64,000 bases of DNA from Gracilaria gracilis (lineage: Eukaryota > Rhodophyta > Florideophyceae > Gracilariales > Gracilariaceae): the NCBI GenBank assembly GCA_030374805.1, contig JARGSG010000054.1, forward strand, positions 248,001-312,000, given 5' to 3'. Below the pieces are notes generated by a model. That model was not told the DNA's origin. It worked only from the letters and a program-made list of their open reading frames with translations, and searched no databases. The position numbers and the translations under genes were made by a program. This document shows, in pieces, positions 33,719-44,111 of the stretch (positions are counted from its first letter, which is position 1; each line of letters starts with the position of its first letter).

Positions 33719-35893
33719 CAGCGGTCAGTGGAGTACAACAAGTTAAGCACATTCAAGCCCGAAGACAAATAAGATGACACATTGTATGCAGTACTACCTT
33801 TTTTGATTTGTGATATGCTAACATAAAAGACGGATTGTTGACTAATAGTCATTTGTGTGAAGTGATGGGGGTAGGGTTGGCACTAGATACGCGTAGTACA
33901 CAGACCAGGCTGACACAGGCGGAAACGTTTCTGGAGGTGTATTTACTTGTAGAGCACGGCTCGAAGGTTGAGAGTTTGGAACAAGAAGCATGCGTTGTAG
34001 GGCTACACAGTGAGGTACAGTTGTGAGAGTGTACTTTAGATGTAGCATGTAGCTCAGTGGTCTTTTCATAACAGCAGCTACTGCCATGAGGTTTTTTACT
34101 CAATAACTGTCAACGCGCTCGGAGGGGGGAGAGACGGTTTCTACAAATGCGAGAGAGTAGCGGGTAGGTCAGCTGCCGCAGGCATCTTGGCGGGACAACG
34201 AGGCAAGCTAAAGGCGATGCTCCGAGGGAGCCCTCACCGACAGGAGAAGGCAGGAAGTTGACGGGAACACGAGGATGACCTGAGGGTCTCATACCTTCGG
34301 TAGATAACTTACAAGGGTAAGCATTGCCGCCAACGTGTTGAACATGTGGTGGCGGCTTGAGATGAGTCAAGGCGGGAGAGAGGGCTGCCCACTTTTTGTC
34401 CAAGGGAGATATACACGAGATGCAGTACGACGGTACCTGTACGGTGTACATACAGTACGAATGTAAGCTTTTTTAAACATGTGCAATTATCCAAGGTTAT
34501 GTTGATTTGAAGTTTCATTCCGTTGCAGCTTGGATAAGGATACGGCACAGTGGTAAATGTATCTATCGTACGGACCAGGAAGTGCTGTCGTTAGATACAG
34601 GCAGGAAGCACTGCGGTGGAGGTTAAGTTAGTTTGGAAGTAATACTGTAGATAAGTTGAGGAGTTGGATGTTGTTGTTGATGTAAATTTGAGTGTATTCA
34701 GCGCGAGCTCAACGTGTGCTTAACATTAAAAGCGGGAGACCAAGTCTCGAGAGGCGGGTGCAAACAGCGTGCAGAGAAACATGAAACGCAAGCGGACACC
34801 AAGCGGTGCAGTACAGTTATTTAACTGATAAGATACGCCACTGCCAACAAACATCGGGGTGACTTGTCAGCAGCGCGGTCAGGAGGCGTTTGGGACTGTG
34901 GAGAACGCTCCAAAGCGAGGGCGCAACCGTTGCGGTGCGTATGGAGAAGCACGCAGCTGACAGCGAATGTCGGGTGGCATAGCCTTGACGCTGCCTTGAC
35001 GTCATCGGGGAGAAACCGACACGGCGGTGCGCAATGGCGAGGCAGCACTCTCCACAGCCGACAGCGACACGAAACGGCGCGCATAAAAAGCAAGCAAACA
35101 AGCAAACAAGCAAACGCGGAGAAACAACTCATCGCCATCTCGCAACGAGCTGGCGCCGCAGCGCGCCACGCACCGGATCTCTCGGCGCTGAGATACGAGC
35201 CGCCTCTCGCGCAGCGCGCGCGCGCCGTCACGAGTGCGCGCCGCTTCATTGACTGCCGATTGAGCAGGTGAACAGTCAACGCGCCGCATGTGTATGAGAC
35301 AAATATTTCGCCAACCGACGCGCCGTTTCATGTGGAGGCGGCTCGCAAAGCGCGCGCTGTAAGGCGCCGTTTACACGCCGTGTGCGAGGACAAAGCGCCC
35401 GCCAATAGCTAACCGCTGCGCCGCGGGCGCGTGAGGCGCGTGGCACATCCAGATCTCGGCGCACGGCGCCTGGTGCGGAGGCGCTTCGCCAGATCAGGCG
35501 GCGCGCGACGGCGCGCGCGTATTCACCTGCCATTCGCGGCACATCTCCTTTTTTCCCACCTCCTCCACCGCACACGCCGTGCCGCCATCCCATTCGCCGC
35601 TTTCACGCTGCAATTGTCGATTCGCGCCGCGAGACGGCGTTTAAAGTGCACTCGCTCTGTGTCGTTCCAAATTTCGCATCCATTGCGCTCCACCGCCGCA
35701 CCCGCCTCCCTCCGCCTGCGCTCCCCATTTCCCCTCCCCTCCCCTCCCCTCCCCCCCCCCTCCCTCCCATCCCCCGCGGCTCACTCTCCAATCGCCCTCT
35801 TTCTCCGACTCGCTACTCTCCCACCCTCATTCTTTTCCTCCCGCGTCACTTCTCGCCGTGCCCCACGCGCCGGCCTTGCGCTCATGCGTCCCC
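33719..35893. other. Long intergenic region ending in a GC-rich CpG island
   Basis: About 2.2 kb. The left half is of ordinary composition and shows no gene. From about 34860 the sequence becomes very GC-rich with many GCGC words and carries an 8-bp tandem repeat (GCAAACAA, about 2.75 copies, 35095-35116). It ends in a C-rich tract (35731-35778) just before the CCT-motif gene. Several ORFs over 100 codons occur on both strands of the GC-rich part, but their Arg/Ala/Pro composition is what GC-rich noise yields. Confidence 0.45.
35731..35778 (-). promoter_or_regulatory. C-rich tract, G-quadruplex-capable on the minus strand
   Basis: The plus strand has four CCCCT units, then a run of ten C and further CCC and CCCCC blocks. 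The minus strand therefore has at least five G-runs of four or more with one-base loops, a strict intramolecular G-quadruplex pattern. It lies about 115-165 bp upstream of the CCT-motif gene start, in a probable 5' leader or core promoter. Function is inferred from placement. Confidence 0.7.
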
Positions 35894-36880
35894 ATGCTCT
35901 CCAACATCACCTACCACAACATGGACCGTCTCACCACGCGCAACAACCGAGAAAATGAGCGTCGTCTCCTCGAGGAGCTCGAACGCATCTCGTCGGACAA
36001 GCATCGCACCCCCATCCTCACCCACCCCGTCTTCACTCCCGACTCCTTCACCTTCGACTCCTCTCCAATCATGTCCTCGCTCACATTGGACCCCCCTCCC
36101 CACGACGCGCTGCGTCTCGATTTCGATCAACTACAATCGCCCCCTTCCTACCCAGACTTCGACGCCGAGGAGCAGCCTTCCGTGCACGTCGATCACACCG
36201 GTAAGCTCTCGCATTTTCCCACCTCCGCATGGCTGGCCTCTACAATTTCCTCATTGCCCACTTCAGCCACCGTGTCCTCCACGTCCTCCACCGTTGATCG
36301 TAACCCGACTCCGCTCAATGCTTGTGTGGCTGCCGCTGCCGCTACAGCCGCAATGATCGTTGTGCCTGACAACAGCAATTGCAAGAGGCCGAGGTCGCCC
36401 AGTCCCATGTCCTTAGAAGCCGACCAATCGCCGGACAATCACACCGACCATAGCATGCACTCTGATTCGGAGCTCACTGAAGATCCTGCCAGTCCTAGAA
36501 TCATTCAGCACTTTGGAAAAGTCGAAAGTTCACCAATCTTCAAAACCTCTTGTCACACCGATGACGCACCTCCTGCCAGAACAAAAACCACCGCCAAGCC
36601 TTCCAGTGACCAACGCTCAAATTCGGTAAAGACTTGTTCCTCGGATTCTAAAAAGCCCTCTCTCACCTTCTCAATCGCGCCTGCTACCGATGCTGAGATG
36701 TCCCGAAAGAGAAGGGCCGAAGCTATGGAACGCTTTCGGCGCAAGAAGGCCGTCAGATGTTACGCACGTCGCGTGCGGTATCAAGTTCGAAAGCGAATTG
36801 CTACTACCAGGCCTAGGGTCAATGGCCGCTTCGCCAGACGAATCGATGCCATCAACCATGCCGCAAAGCACGCAAAGTAG
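35894..36880 (+). CDS. CCT-motif (CONSTANS/CO-like/TOC1) regulatory protein
   Basis: The first in-frame ATG is at 35894. A second at 35921 has a better context (ACAACATGG) and may be the true start. From 35894 the product is 328 aa. The CCT motif is at about residues 271-315: basic KRRAEAMERFRRKKAVRCY, followed by conserved RVRYQVRKRIA and the terminal GRFARR. CCT motifs act in nuclear import and protein or DNA contacts of plant and algal regulators of light, clock and flowering responses. No B-box zinc fingers, GATA finger or receiver domain is present, so it is a CCT-only protein. The remainder is low-complexity Ser/Pro/Thr-rich. It points to an archaeplastid genome. Confidence 0.85.
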   Translation: MLSNITYHNMDRLTTRNNRENERRLLEELERISSDKHRTPILTHPVFTPDSFTFDSSPIMSSLTLDPPPHDALRLDFDQLQSPPSYPDFDAEEQPSVHVDHTGKLSHFPTSAWLASTISSLPTSATVSSTSSTVDRNPTPLNACVAAAAATAAMIVVPDNSNCKRPRSPSPMSLEADQSPDNHTDHSMHSDSELTEDPASPRIIQHFGKVESSPIFKTSCHTDDAPPARTKTTAKPSSDQRSNSVKTCSSDSKKPSLTFSIAPATDAEMSRKRRAEAMERFRRKKAVRCYARRVRYQVRKRIATTRPRVNGRFARRIDAINHAAKHAK

Positions 36881-37177
36881 CCTGCCCACTTGGAATGCAA
36901 ACTTTATGCAAGTTCTGTCCTAATCCAAACATACACTGTACATTTGATGTTACTTCCCCACTTCCGTACCTTGCAGAGATGCTTGCAGAGAGGTGCCTCA
37001 GTCAGGCAGGCATTTCAACCCCCGCCGCCTCAACAGTTTTTCTTTCTACAGTTTTTTGCTCAATAGTGTCTTCTTCCAATACGGCCTTGTGGCCAAGAGC
37101 TTGCTTTTTTTATATGCTATACTGTCTAGCAACAGGGTAGGATACACATATAAATGTATGTTCTGAAAACTGCTCTC

Positions 37178-40100
37178 TCAGACAAGAGAATTTCTCTTGC
37201 GTTTGGTGCGCGCTGGTGGCGGTCTCACCGACTTCACACGCGACATTGGTGCGGGCGGTGGTCTCACCGACTTTGCTCGCGAAACGGATGCGGCCGGTTT
37301 ACCGGGCCTCATGTCCTTTCGATTGTTAGTTTCGTTAGTGTCATCCAGAATTATTATAGTGTCGCTCGGGAATGCTTTCAACCGTTTTCTGGTATGAATC
37401 TCAGGGGTCTTCTCTGAGTCGCTGCGTTTTTCAGTGTCGTCCACATTGGCAGCAACTGCAGCGGAAAGCTGCCCAAAGTAAGGCGATACAACTTCTGTTC
37501 TCGGCCCATCTGCTTCAGTAGGGGGGACTTGCCTGTGGATGTCAATGTCGATGTCGATAAAATCTTCGTCTGTGTTCATCATGTTGTCATTGATCTCATC
37601 ATTGAAAGCTGGAGCTTCCATAGCTGATCTAGAATAATCACGGATCTTGTATTGATTTGATTTCCTCGCGATGATGTCCTTACTGCTCGGCTTACCACGA
37701 GACTGGAGAGAAATTCGCGTCTCTCCAGTCTTGAGTTTTCTCAGAGGTTCTGTTCTTCGACTTAGAATCAACTGCGATTGAACGCCCCCGTACGCGTTAA
37801 TCTCACAGCAGACAGAAACAATTTGTAAAGTACACAGCTCTTCAATAATGCGATAGATTTCGTTGTCCTTCAAGGAGCCCTTTCCGCCCCCAAACAGTTC
37901 GTGATGAAGGTGGTCAGTGTTCTTGATTCGGGACTTCCTTCCCATATAGAATTCCACAATATATGCAGCTGACTGGCCTGAGATACGCGTGACACCTTTT
38001 TGACACAGTCTTATGATGTCTGTGATTGATAATGCATGGTCAGAAACATCAACGTTGTATAGCAAACCCTTCGTGTTCTTGCAATTGTCGCACTTTGGAT
38101 TGCAATTGATCGGATCAAAACGCTCGTCAAAGTGAGCCAGCAGCTGCGTCCTTCGACATGCAATATCGTTTAGGCAGTATGCCGTCATTTTTGCCAAACC
38201 CTGGGTATGCCTCAAAACTTGCCCTTCGTTCATTTCTGTTCCTGTTGTTCGAATTGGTATTGTCATTCTTCTCTTCCTCCCACGACTGCGGCCTTGCCCT
38301 CTATATGGATTTCCTCCGGGAGCATCCTGCAAAATCATGTTGAGAACTTTCATCCTGTCCGCCATACTGAAATACAGAATACATCTGCTCACCTGCCCAT
38401 CTCTCCCAGCCCTGCCACTTTCTTGGTAGTATCCTTCAATAGTCTTGGGTAGTGTGTGATGATAAACGAAACGAACGTTTGCCTTGTCTATACCCATACC
38501 AAAAGCAAGAGTGCTGCAAATAATTTGAGCTCTCCCATCTGACCAGGCTTCTTGGTTTCCTCGACGAACGCCGTCTGGCAAACCAGCGTGATAAGGCAAG
38601 GCACTGAGGCCATACTTCTTCAACAGAGTGTCTGCCACATTTACACAATCTCTCTGGCTGAAGCAATATATAATACCAGCTTCTCCTTGATGGATCGTTT
38701 TGATTTCCTGTGCTATTTCATCAACAACCGCTTTCTTTTTCTTCCGTACTTCATAGACCAAATTCCGTCGGTTGAAGCTCTGCTTAAACATTACACAGTC
38801 TCTGCTTATCCGGAGTTGAACCTTCACGTCCTCGCGAACTTCTGGGGTAGCCGTGGCAGTCAAGGCCATCAGGGGCACTTGAGGAAAGCGCTCCTTGAAA
38901 ACAGCCAGCTGTTTATAGTCAGGGCGAAAATCGTGTCCCCATTGAGAGACGCAATGTGCTTCGTCAATGACAAATCGCTGTAGCAAATTCTTGGACACGA
39001 GCGCCGACATTATATCGAAGAATGCTTGGCTCCTGGTTATCTTCTCAGGTGTGACATAAATTAGCTTACTCATGGGGCTCGAATTCCGCAAATCTTTCAT
39101 CAGTTCAGATCGGGTGCGCTGCGGAGTAGTCGACGTTAGAGCTCCGCATGGAATCTGCTTCGACCAAAGATGATCTACTTGATCCTGGATTAGAGATACA
39201 AGAGGAGATACAACTACAGTAACGCCAGGACGCATTATAGCAGGAAGCTGGTAGCAAAGTGACTTTCCACCTCCTGTCGGCATGAGAACAAAGACATCCT
39301 TACCAGAGAGTGCTGCATTCATAGCTTCCCTCTGGTTAGGCCGAAAGCCTGGGTTTCCAAAGACAGACCGATTCTCAATAGCCAACTGGAGAGACCAGGG
39401 AAACTTACTCCCACCTTCATCGCGCCACTCGAAGGCCGCTCTATCATTTGGACCAAACACCGGCAACTGAGAGCCTTGTAGATCCCTCAAGGTTCCCTCT
39501 TTGGGCGCCTTTGTCGGGGTAAAAGCCATAACGTGCTCCATTTGTGGGTCTTCTTCGTGGAAAAGTCCCTCGTCATGGTCGTTATGGTCTTCTGGGCGAG
39601 AACGTAAAGCTTGTAGGTCTACGGGAATATTCGAAGGACGATTGTTTTGGAAATCGTTCCCGCAACCAACAGAGTGATATTGGTCTACGTCACCATTGAA
39701 GTCACGTTGTGGTTGAGAACTATGAGCTCCGCCGTCAGATGGTCCTATGGTTGGAGGGTAATAGTTGTTTGTTATATTGATATTGCTCGGTGGTGGCGGT
39801 GCGCATTGTTGAAGGGATTGTTGCGGTGCTGAAACTGGATTGGAAGAAAAACAGCTCGAATTGTCGAACGGAACGGGATTGATGTTCTGTTGAGGCGGAA
39901 GACGAGAAAATGTTGGATTGCTGGGCGTCACCGGGGAGTAGTGCTGAGAAGCAAGGGCTCTCTGTCCCTTTGCTCCAAAGGACCCTGGAGTGTTCGCGGG
40001 AATTCCAGCTCGTAGGTTTCGCAGACGTTCGTTGAGTTCATCAAGAAGTTTCGATTGCTCTTGCTTTGTTTCTTCGTACCGGATGATGGAAGTCTCGTCG

Positions 40101-41227
40101 TCCTCCATGACTAGCAAAGAAGATATATGGTACAAGCTTTCGTGAAGGGCCTTTATACGACGCTTAAGCTTCCTGACTTCCTCATTGTCTGGAGATCCAT
40201 TTGACAATGGGGTGGGACGGTGTGCGACCGGAGTTGTATTTCGGTTACTCAAACTCTGCTGTGGGACCTGAGCAGTGTTTCGCATAGAGGATGGGGTGGG
40301 AGGTCTCCATTGCCGTCGACTCTCGGCGATAACAGATTCAAGGTCTAAGTTCGCGAGCAACTCGTCATCAGCATCTGTGTTTTCTACTGGCACTGAAGCT
40401 GTTCCCGCGGTTCGTATTCTCGTGGATTGCGCAGCCCCAGGCGACACGAGGGTTCGAGAACGTTTTGAATTGCTCATGGAACCCTTGGTTACTGAGCTTC
40501 CCACCGCTGAGATCGCCATGTCTTCTGGATTTCTCGCACCAAGGCTCTGGTGTTGTCTTTGTCGTATTTGCTGGAACTGAGTGTCCGGACGAGTGAATTC
40601 CTCGATATCGTCTTCAAATTCTGATTTGGGAGACAGAAAGTCATTCAAAACGGGTCCGTTTCCTCTTATGTCTCTTGAGGGATTATTGGACGTCTTTCGA
40701 TTCGCTGGCGATGCAGCACCAGAAATCAGCCCAACCGGTGGCATTCTTGATTGCCTTTCACCAGGTTCTTGCTGAACGCCACCTCTCGTATCATTGGCCG
40801 TGGTCCGAGTAAACGATGAATCTCTAACATTCGACACATTTCCATTGTGCAACATAGTAATCCCTGTGTGGGACTGGCGTCGCCCAGAAGACGGAAGGTT
40901 GCTATAAGATTGAACTTGATTCCTTTCAGAAGCGAAGTTTTGATGAGGACCAGAGGCATTCTGAGCAACAGCATTGTGCTGCCGTACTCTCGTAGACGGC
41001 CTTGAACTCGGAGGTGCGCGTCGTGCTCGTTTGAGAACTCTGGGAGGAGGAGGTGCTGTTGGCGGACGTGTACTCACATTCCTCGCACTCTCAGTCTCAC
41101 CAGCTCTCGATAACATTGGAGGAGATGGCCCGGACGCAGATGCATTTGGTGAGCTAAAGAAATCGCGCACTATAGGGAGGGAGGTGCGACATTGCGGCGC
41201 TCTGAGCGCCGAGGCATCTTCATGCAT
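37178..41227 (-). CDS. RECQ: RecQ-family DNA helicase (BLM/Sgs1 type)
   Basis: An ATP-dependent 3'-5' DNA helicase that dissolves recombination intermediates, usually with topoisomerase III and RMI1. The 1349-aa frame starts at ATG 41227. A 600-residue disordered Ser/Pro/Asn-rich N-terminus contains a helical segment near 380-430 (KLKRRIKALHESLYHISSLL) comparable in place to the oligomerisation region of BLM. The helicase core has TGGGKS at 651-656, DEAH at 755-758, and motif VI around YYQESGRAGRDGQ. The RQC zinc site (C...CNPKCDNC) is near 1022-1050, followed by a winged helix. I see no HRDC domain. The C-terminus is basic and carries a short tandem repeat. It is divergent from CCT5. Confidence 0.93.
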   Translation of the reverse strand: MHEDASALRAPQCRTSLPIVRDFFSSPNASASGPSPPMLSRAGETESARNVSTRPPTAPPPPRVLKRARRAPPSSRPSTRVRQHNAVAQNASGPHQNFASERNQVQSYSNLPSSGRRQSHTGITMLHNGNVSNVRDSSFTRTTANDTRGGVQQEPGERQSRMPPVGLISGAASPANRKTSNNPSRDIRGNGPVLNDFLSPKSEFEDDIEEFTRPDTQFQQIRQRQHQSLGARNPEDMAISAVGSSVTKGSMSNSKRSRTLVSPGAAQSTRIRTAGTASVPVENTDADDELLANLDLESVIAESRRQWRPPTPSSMRNTAQVPQQSLSNRNTTPVAHRPTPLSNGSPDNEEVRKLKRRIKALHESLYHISSLLVMEDDETSIIRYEETKQEQSKLLDELNERLRNLRAGIPANTPGSFGAKGQRALASQHYSPVTPSNPTFSRLPPQQNINPVPFDNSSCFSSNPVSAPQQSLQQCAPPPPSNINITNNYYPPTIGPSDGGAHSSQPQRDFNGDVDQYHSVGCGNDFQNNRPSNIPVDLQALRSRPEDHNDHDEGLFHEEDPQMEHVMAFTPTKAPKEGTLRDLQGSQLPVFGPNDRAAFEWRDEGGSKFPWSLQLAIENRSVFGNPGFRPNQREAMNAALSGKDVFVLMPTGGGKSLCYQLPAIMRPGVTVVVSPLVSLIQDQVDHLWSKQIPCGALTSTTPQRTRSELMKDLRNSSPMSKLIYVTPEKITRSQAFFDIMSALVSKNLLQRFVIDEAHCVSQWGHDFRPDYKQLAVFKERFPQVPLMALTATATPEVREDVKVQLRISRDCVMFKQSFNRRNLVYEVRKKKKAVVDEIAQEIKTIHQGEAGIIYCFSQRDCVNVADTLLKKYGLSALPYHAGLPDGVRRGNQEAWSDGRAQIICSTLAFGMGIDKANVRFVYHHTLPKTIEGYYQESGRAGRDGQVSRCILYFSMADRMKVLNMILQDAPGGNPYRGQGRSRGRKRRMTIPIRTTGTEMNEGQVLRHTQGLAKMTAYCLNDIACRRTQLLAHFDERFDPINCNPKCDNCKNTKGLLYNVDVSDHALSITDIIRLCQKGVTRISGQSAAYIVEFYMGRKSRIKNTDHLHHELFGGGKGSLKDNEIYRIIEELCTLQIVSVCCEINAYGGVQSQLILSRRTEPLRKLKTGETRISLQSRGKPSSKDIIARKSNQYKIRDYSRSAMEAPAFNDEINDNMMNTDEDFIDIDIDIHRQVPPTEADGPRTEVVSPYFGQLSAAVAANVDDTEKRSDSEKTPEIHTRKRLKAFPSDTIIILDDTNETNNRKDMRPGKPAASVSRAKSVRPPPAPMSRVKSVRPPPARTKRKRNSLV

Positions 41228-41945
41228 GAACTCAAAACACGTTCGACGATCAAGGGCCGCATAGGTTTAGGTGATTAGACCTACTCGAGGAAGACCAGGC
41301 GGAAGATGCAAAACTCAAGAGGTTGGGTCATGGCATTGGAGAGATTGCCTTTCGCAGGCTCCGCACTATCATATAGATATCTACCGTTTCGGTGCCCGGG
41401 CATTCCTGGCATTCGGATGCCACCAAGTTTGTATTTGCGCGCGAAAATGACGTTTCGTTCCAACGGGGATTCGCGGGTCCTGAAGGTGGGACGAACCTAT
41501 CCTCTGCAGTAGCCCGTTACCAGTCGGTATCCTTTCGCATTCGTCGGATATTTCAGCAGAACTGCATCATTATTAAATTAAATAAACTATTACTAGTTTT
41601 GGAGGAAACCGCGCTTCCGATAGACGGATCAAGCACGCGATCAGCCTTCGCCACCGACGAAGACATCATCCACGAACTGAAACGTTCCATTGGAAACCGG
41701 CGATCTACCTTTGCGTTAAGCGGTGCCATTATCTGCGACTCAGTTTTCCCTGCACTCGCACGAAGATAACCAAGGTATAAAATCCTCGGGGCAATCTAGG
41801 CTGCATCAAGTGAGAACAGAGTTTCGTTCCCGATATCCGGTTTGGGCTGCACCAGTGTTGTCTAAGTCGTGAGCTTATCGAAGCTAGGAACCTACCTTCC
41901 CACTTCCGTTCAGAAGTTAGATCAAGAACTTTTTGACCATCAACA
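41228..41945. other. Divergent intergenic region RecQ / CCT5
   Basis: About 720 bp between two divergent start codons, presumably holding both promoters. No gene or notable repeat seen. Confidence 0.45.
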
Positions 41946-43559
41946 ATGTCTTTGGCGTTTGACGAAAATGGTCGACCGTTTATCATCATAAGAGAGCAGG
42001 ACAAAAAGACGAGACTGAAGGGAATCGCAGCATTGAAATCTAATATAGCCGCTGCCCGTTCTGTTGCTCGGACTTTGAGGACATCGTTAGGACCAAAAGG
42101 AATGGACAAGATGCTGCAATCGCCCGATGGCGACATCACAGTTACTAACGATGGTGCTACAATTTTGCAAGAAATGGATGTCGAGAATCAAATAGCCAAG
42201 CTTATGGTAGAACTTTCCAAGTCACAGGATGATGAAGTTGGTGATGGTACTACTGGCGTTGTCGTATTGGCGGGTGCCCTTCTGGAACAGGCAGAGAAGT
42301 TGCTCGACAAAGGAATTCATCCTACGAGAATATCGGAAGGATTTGAGAGAGCTACGGATCTTGTGATACCGTTACTTCGTAAACTTTCAACTCCCCTGGA
42401 CTACAGCAGCTCAAATGGCTACGAGGAACTCGTCAAAACGGCAATGACGACGCTGAACTCCAAGGTTGTGAACCGCATGAAGCGTCAGTTTGCCGAAATG
42501 TGCGTCAAAGCTGTCCTATCTGTTGCGGATATTGATCGGAAAGATGTAAATTTGGACTTGATTAAGCTTGATGGGAAGGTTGGCGGAAAACTGGAAGACA
42601 CGAAATTGGTCAATGGTATCGTCGTTGACAAAGACTTTAGTCATCCCCAAATGGCTCGCCAGGTTGATGACGCCAAGATTTGCGTTCTAACTTGCCCATT
42701 CGAGCCCCCAAAGCCAAAAACGAAGCATAAGCTTGATATCAACACAGTTGAGCAGTACAAAGATATGCAAGAAGCTGAACGAAAATATTTTACCGACATG
42801 GTTAATGCTGTGAAACAGTCCGGAGCTAATCTTGTGGTTTGTCAGTGGGGCTTCGACGACGAAGCCAATCACTTGCTCTACAAGAATCAACTGCCGGCAA
42901 TTCGTTGGGTTGGCGGGTCGGAAATTGAGCTTATAGCGCTTGCTACAGGCGCCCGAATCATCCCCAGATTCCAAGAAATAAGTGCTGAGAAGCTAGGATC
43001 AGCTAAACGCGTGCGTGAGATGTCTTTCGGTACTACACGCGATAACGTAATCGTTCTGGAAGACTGTGCACTTTCGAAGTCCGTCACGATCTTCGTGAGA
43101 GGTGGCAACAAAATGATGATTGAGGAGGCGAAAAGGAGTATCCACGACGCCCTTTGTGTCGTGAGGAACCTGATCCGGGACAATCGCGTCGTTTACGGAG
43201 GGGGGTCTATAGAGATTGCATGCTCTATTCTTGCGTCTGAAACAGCTGATCAAATTCCTGGGGTCGAACAATACGCGGTTAGAGGTTTTGCTGCTTCATT
43301 GGACAACGTTGCCATGGCTCTCGCAGAAAATTCCGGTTTCCCGCCGATTCAGACGCTAGCGTCGGTGAAATCGAGACAAGTGAAAGAAGGAAATCCCTTC
43401 CTGGGCGTAGACTGTATGGCTACAGGAACGAATGACATGCGCAAGCAGAATGTTTATGAGACACTGACGTCAAAGATTCAGCAACTGCAGCATGCGACCC
43501 AGATGGTGAAAATGATCCTGAAGATAGATGATACGATAGCACCGGCAGAATATGAATAA
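41946..43559 (+). CDS. CCT5: T-complex protein 1 subunit epsilon (CCT5 chaperonin)
   Basis: One of eight subunits of the cytosolic chaperonin CCT/TRiC, which folds actin, tubulin and many WD-repeat proteins. The 537-aa product starts at ATG 41946 with the epsilon-specific [17 protein letters not shown]. Chaperonin signatures follow: [12 protein letters not shown] near 48-59, the ATP-binding [14 protein letters not shown] near 61-74, and [13 protein letters not shown] near 98-110. In the C-terminal equatorial domain the conserved GGGSIE and [12 protein letters not shown] stretches are present. Length is normal for the family. Tail-to-tail with the small minus-strand gene 108 bp downstream. Confidence 0.97.
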   Translation: MSLAFDENGRPFIIIREQDKKTRLKGIAALKSNIAAARSVARTLRTSLGPKGMDKMLQSPDGDITVTNDGATILQEMDVENQIAKLMVELSKSQDDEVGDGTTGVVVLAGALLEQAEKLLDKGIHPTRISEGFERATDLVIPLLRKLSTPLDYSSSNGYEELVKTAMTTLNSKVVNRMKRQFAEMCVKAVLSVADIDRKDVNLDLIKLDGKVGGKLEDTKLVNGIVVDKDFSHPQMARQVDDAKICVLTCPFEPPKPKTKHKLDINTVEQYKDMQEAERKYFTDMVNAVKQSGANLVVCQWGFDDEANHLLYKNQLPAIRWVGGSEIELIALATGARIIPRFQEISAEKLGSAKRVREMSFGTTRDNVIVLEDCALSKSVTIFVRGGNKMMIEEAKRSIHDALCVVRNLIRDNRVVYGGGSIEIACSILASETADQIPGVEQYAVRGFAASLDNVAMALAENSGFPPIQTLASVKSRQVKEGNPFLGVDCMATGTNDMRKQNVYETLTSKIQQLQHATQMVKMILKIDDTIAPAEYE

Positions 43560-43597
43560 AGAAACTGAAAACCGTGGGGTTGAGCCACCAGTTGTCG

Positions 43598-43619
43598 CTC
43601 TCTCTCTCTCTCTCTCTCT
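43598..43619. repeat. (CT)n microsatellite
   Basis: An uninterrupted run of about eleven CT dinucleotides lies between the tail-to-tail 3' ends of CCT5 and the small gene on the opposite strand. It falls in the 3' untranslated region of one or both. Confidence 0.97.
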
Positions 43620-43667
43620 TCGAGGCCTTTCGCACTACCGTTGATGTTGCTACAAATTTCGAACGCG

Positions 43668-44111
43668 TCACAAATGGTTCCTGAATGAATTCTTGGGTTT
43701 CTGCTCTCGTTTGAGGCCATATGAAGTTAGATCTTCGGTGGATACATTTTCTTGTTTTGTTTGTACTTGTCGTGGCGGGCAGAGCAGTGGACCATAACGC
43801 TGCCCCTTGCCTCCAGGCGCTCGTTTATGCTGCTGCTTCTTCTCATCAATTTCGAGTCGTTTCCTCCTTTCATTTTCTTCGAAGGGTGAGGTGAGAACGT
43901 CTGCAACTGCCTTGTCTCTATGGGGCCGTTTTGATGAGCCCTCCGGAGTCGTCTCTCGCATTCGTTTCTTGCCTTGACACGAAAAGTCGAATTTCTCCGA
44001 CGCAGAAAAATCTGCACGTGTACTCGGAACAGAACCCTTCAACATATCAATCTCGACTTCATCGTCTTCGGAAGAATCTGATGAGGTATACGCAGCGCGC
44101 AATGCTTCCAT
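43668..44111 (-). CDS. Small nuclear-type hypothetical protein, unrecognised
   Basis: A 147-aa frame starts at ATG 44111. The N-terminus MEALRAAYTSSDSSEDDEVE is Ser/Asp/Glu-rich, like the casein-kinase-II-type leaders of many small nuclear proteins. The middle has KKRMRETTPEGSSKRPHRD, a possible nuclear signal. The C-terminus, around RYGPLLCPPRQVQTKQENVSTED, looks like a short conserved motif rather than disordered filler. I cannot name the family. It is tail-to-tail with CCT5. An RNA-processing or ribosome-related role would fit the composition, but nothing more can be said. Confidence 0.55.
   Translation of the reverse strand: MEALRAAYTSSDSSEDDEVEIDMLKGSVPSTRADFSASEKFDFSCQGKKRMRETTPEGSSKRPHRDKAVADVLTSPFEENERRKRLEIDEKKQQHKRAPGGKGQRYGPLLCPPRQVQTKQENVSTEDLTSYGLKREQKPKNSFRNHL

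Noticed and set aside
35431-36356. Plus-strand ORFs of 175 and 236 codons around the CCT-motif start
   Set aside because: Their Arg/Ala/Pro/Ser composition is that of GC-rich sequence read out of frame, and they overlap the supported CCT-motif frame.
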